Shown piece by piece: positions 63,651 through 64,000 of a stretch of DNA of 64,000 nucleotides; positions within the stretch are counted from its first letter, which is position 1, and every line of letters begins with the position of its first letter. The DNA comes from Alphaproteobacteria bacterium. Its GTDB lineage: Bacteria > Pseudomonadota > Alphaproteobacteria > Micavibrionales > Micavibrionaceae. The notes below the pieces were generated by a model. The model saw only the letters and a list, made by a program, of their open reading frames with translations, searched no databases and was not told the DNA's origin. The DNA is taken from positions 186,001 to 250,000 of the forward strand of contig JAACPE010000002.1 of assembly GCA_009995595.1 (NCBI GenBank), in the 5' to 3' direction. A program made the translations under genes and the position numbers.

Positions 63651-64000
63651 CTACGTAGATATTCTCACCATATGCCAAATCAATCAACTGATCTCTGTTT
63701 TTTACATGCCCAGGACGCATGGCAAGCGCCTTAATCAGCAAATATTCAGTTACTGTTAAGTTAATAGGATGCTTTTTCCAACTACAGAGATGACGCGAAT
63801 CATCAAGGGTCAGGTGGCCGCGGTGAACGGCTTCTTCCTCATTTTTACTATCTTGTGGGGCACGTTGCAGCTCTTGGCGGCGTAAAAGCGCGCGGATACG
63901 CTCAATCAGCAGTCTTTGTGAAAAAGGTTTTGTTATGTAATCGTCAGCCCCCATACGAAGACCAATAACCTCATCAACTTCGTCGTCTTTCGACGTCAGG
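63532..64000 (-). CDS. chvI: Response regulator ChvI, C-terminal part (5' end outside the window)
   Basis: The frame is open to the right edge, encoding L-T-S-K-D-D-E-V-D then [16 protein letters not shown] (end of the receiver domain with the conserved Lys) and an OmpR-type winged helix ending G-I-G-Y-R-Y-K-E-S. The sequence matches the ChvI pattern closely. The ATG at 63954 is internal. It overlaps the start of chvG, the usual partner. About 155 codons are seen; the phospho-acceptor lies outside. Confidence 0.93.
   Translation of the reverse strand, partial: LTSKDDEVDEVIGLRMGADDYITKPFSQRLLIERIRALLRRQELQRAPQDSKNEEEAVHRGHLTLDDSRHLCSWKKHPINLTVTEYLLIKALAMRPGHVKNRDQLIDLAYGENIYVDDRTIDSHIKRIRKKFKKIDDDFDHIETLYGIGYRYKES

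Overview
This 64 kb AT-rich window reads as chromosomal DNA of an alphaproteobacterium. The lineage call rests on several genes: a DivL-type pseudo-kinase with tyrosine in the phospho-acceptor position, the ChvG/ChvI two-component pair beside rapZ, AddAB-type recombination genes, a serC/serA/serB/pdxJ cluster, and perfect TTAA-N7-TTAA (CtrA-type) boxes in front of two surface-protein loci. No phage, insertion sequence, tRNA, rRNA or CRISPR array was seen. Apart from one 1.2 kb intergenic region the window is densely coding.

Layout. 0-2.5 kb: an exported-protein cluster of two or three small secreted proteins built on a V-x-G-D-[IV]-T-Q repeat, plus an outer-membrane lipoprotein resembling CsgG/HfaB. 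2.5-4.5 kb: ArsC-like YffB, an HI0933 flavoprotein, a GIY-YIG protein and SlyX. 4.5-11 kb: a TetR-controlled RND efflux operon with a clear operator. 11-12 kb and 22-23 kb: two paralogous modules, each a response regulator followed by a small helical partner. 12-15.5 kb: sulfotransferase, RsmC-like methyltransferase, SIMPL protein and HAD phosphatase. 15.5-22 kb: a single-ring ClpB-D1-like ATPase, then serB, pdxJ, serC, an orphan methyltransferase and serA. 23.1-24.3 kb: non-coding DNA with hairpins and several CtrA-type boxes. 24.3-40.75 kb: a giant (about 3,660-residue) repetitive adhesin followed by its own type I secretion system (TolC, LapB-type ABC transporter, HlyD-type adaptor). 40.8-45.4 kb: thrS, tspO, infC and an amine-oxidase-like flavoprotein. 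45.5-53.6 kb: trxA, addA, addB, a MurU-like nucleotidyltransferase and tsaE. 53.6-60 kb: ferredoxin-NADP reductase, divL, purU, an FMN reductase and ahcY. 60-64 kb: a small gene pair, rapZ, a membrane protein, chvG and the 3' part of chvI, which runs off the window.

How it fits together. The most interesting theme is cell-surface attachment tied to cell-cycle control. Two unrelated export routes for surface proteins (a CsgG/HfaB-like lipoprotein cluster and a LapBCE-like type I system with a giant Ca-binding adhesin) both carry perfect CtrA-type boxes upstream. The same window encodes DivL, which in Caulobacter controls CtrA through CckA. This suggests adhesin production timed to the cell cycle, as holdfast genes are in Caulobacter. 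Sequence alone supports the boxes and the genes; the regulatory link is inference.

Other points: translation factor IF3 appears to start at a rare AUC codon; RapZ has lost its Walker A lysine; and the place between chvG and rapZ where many alphaproteobacteria keep hprK is taken by a small membrane protein.
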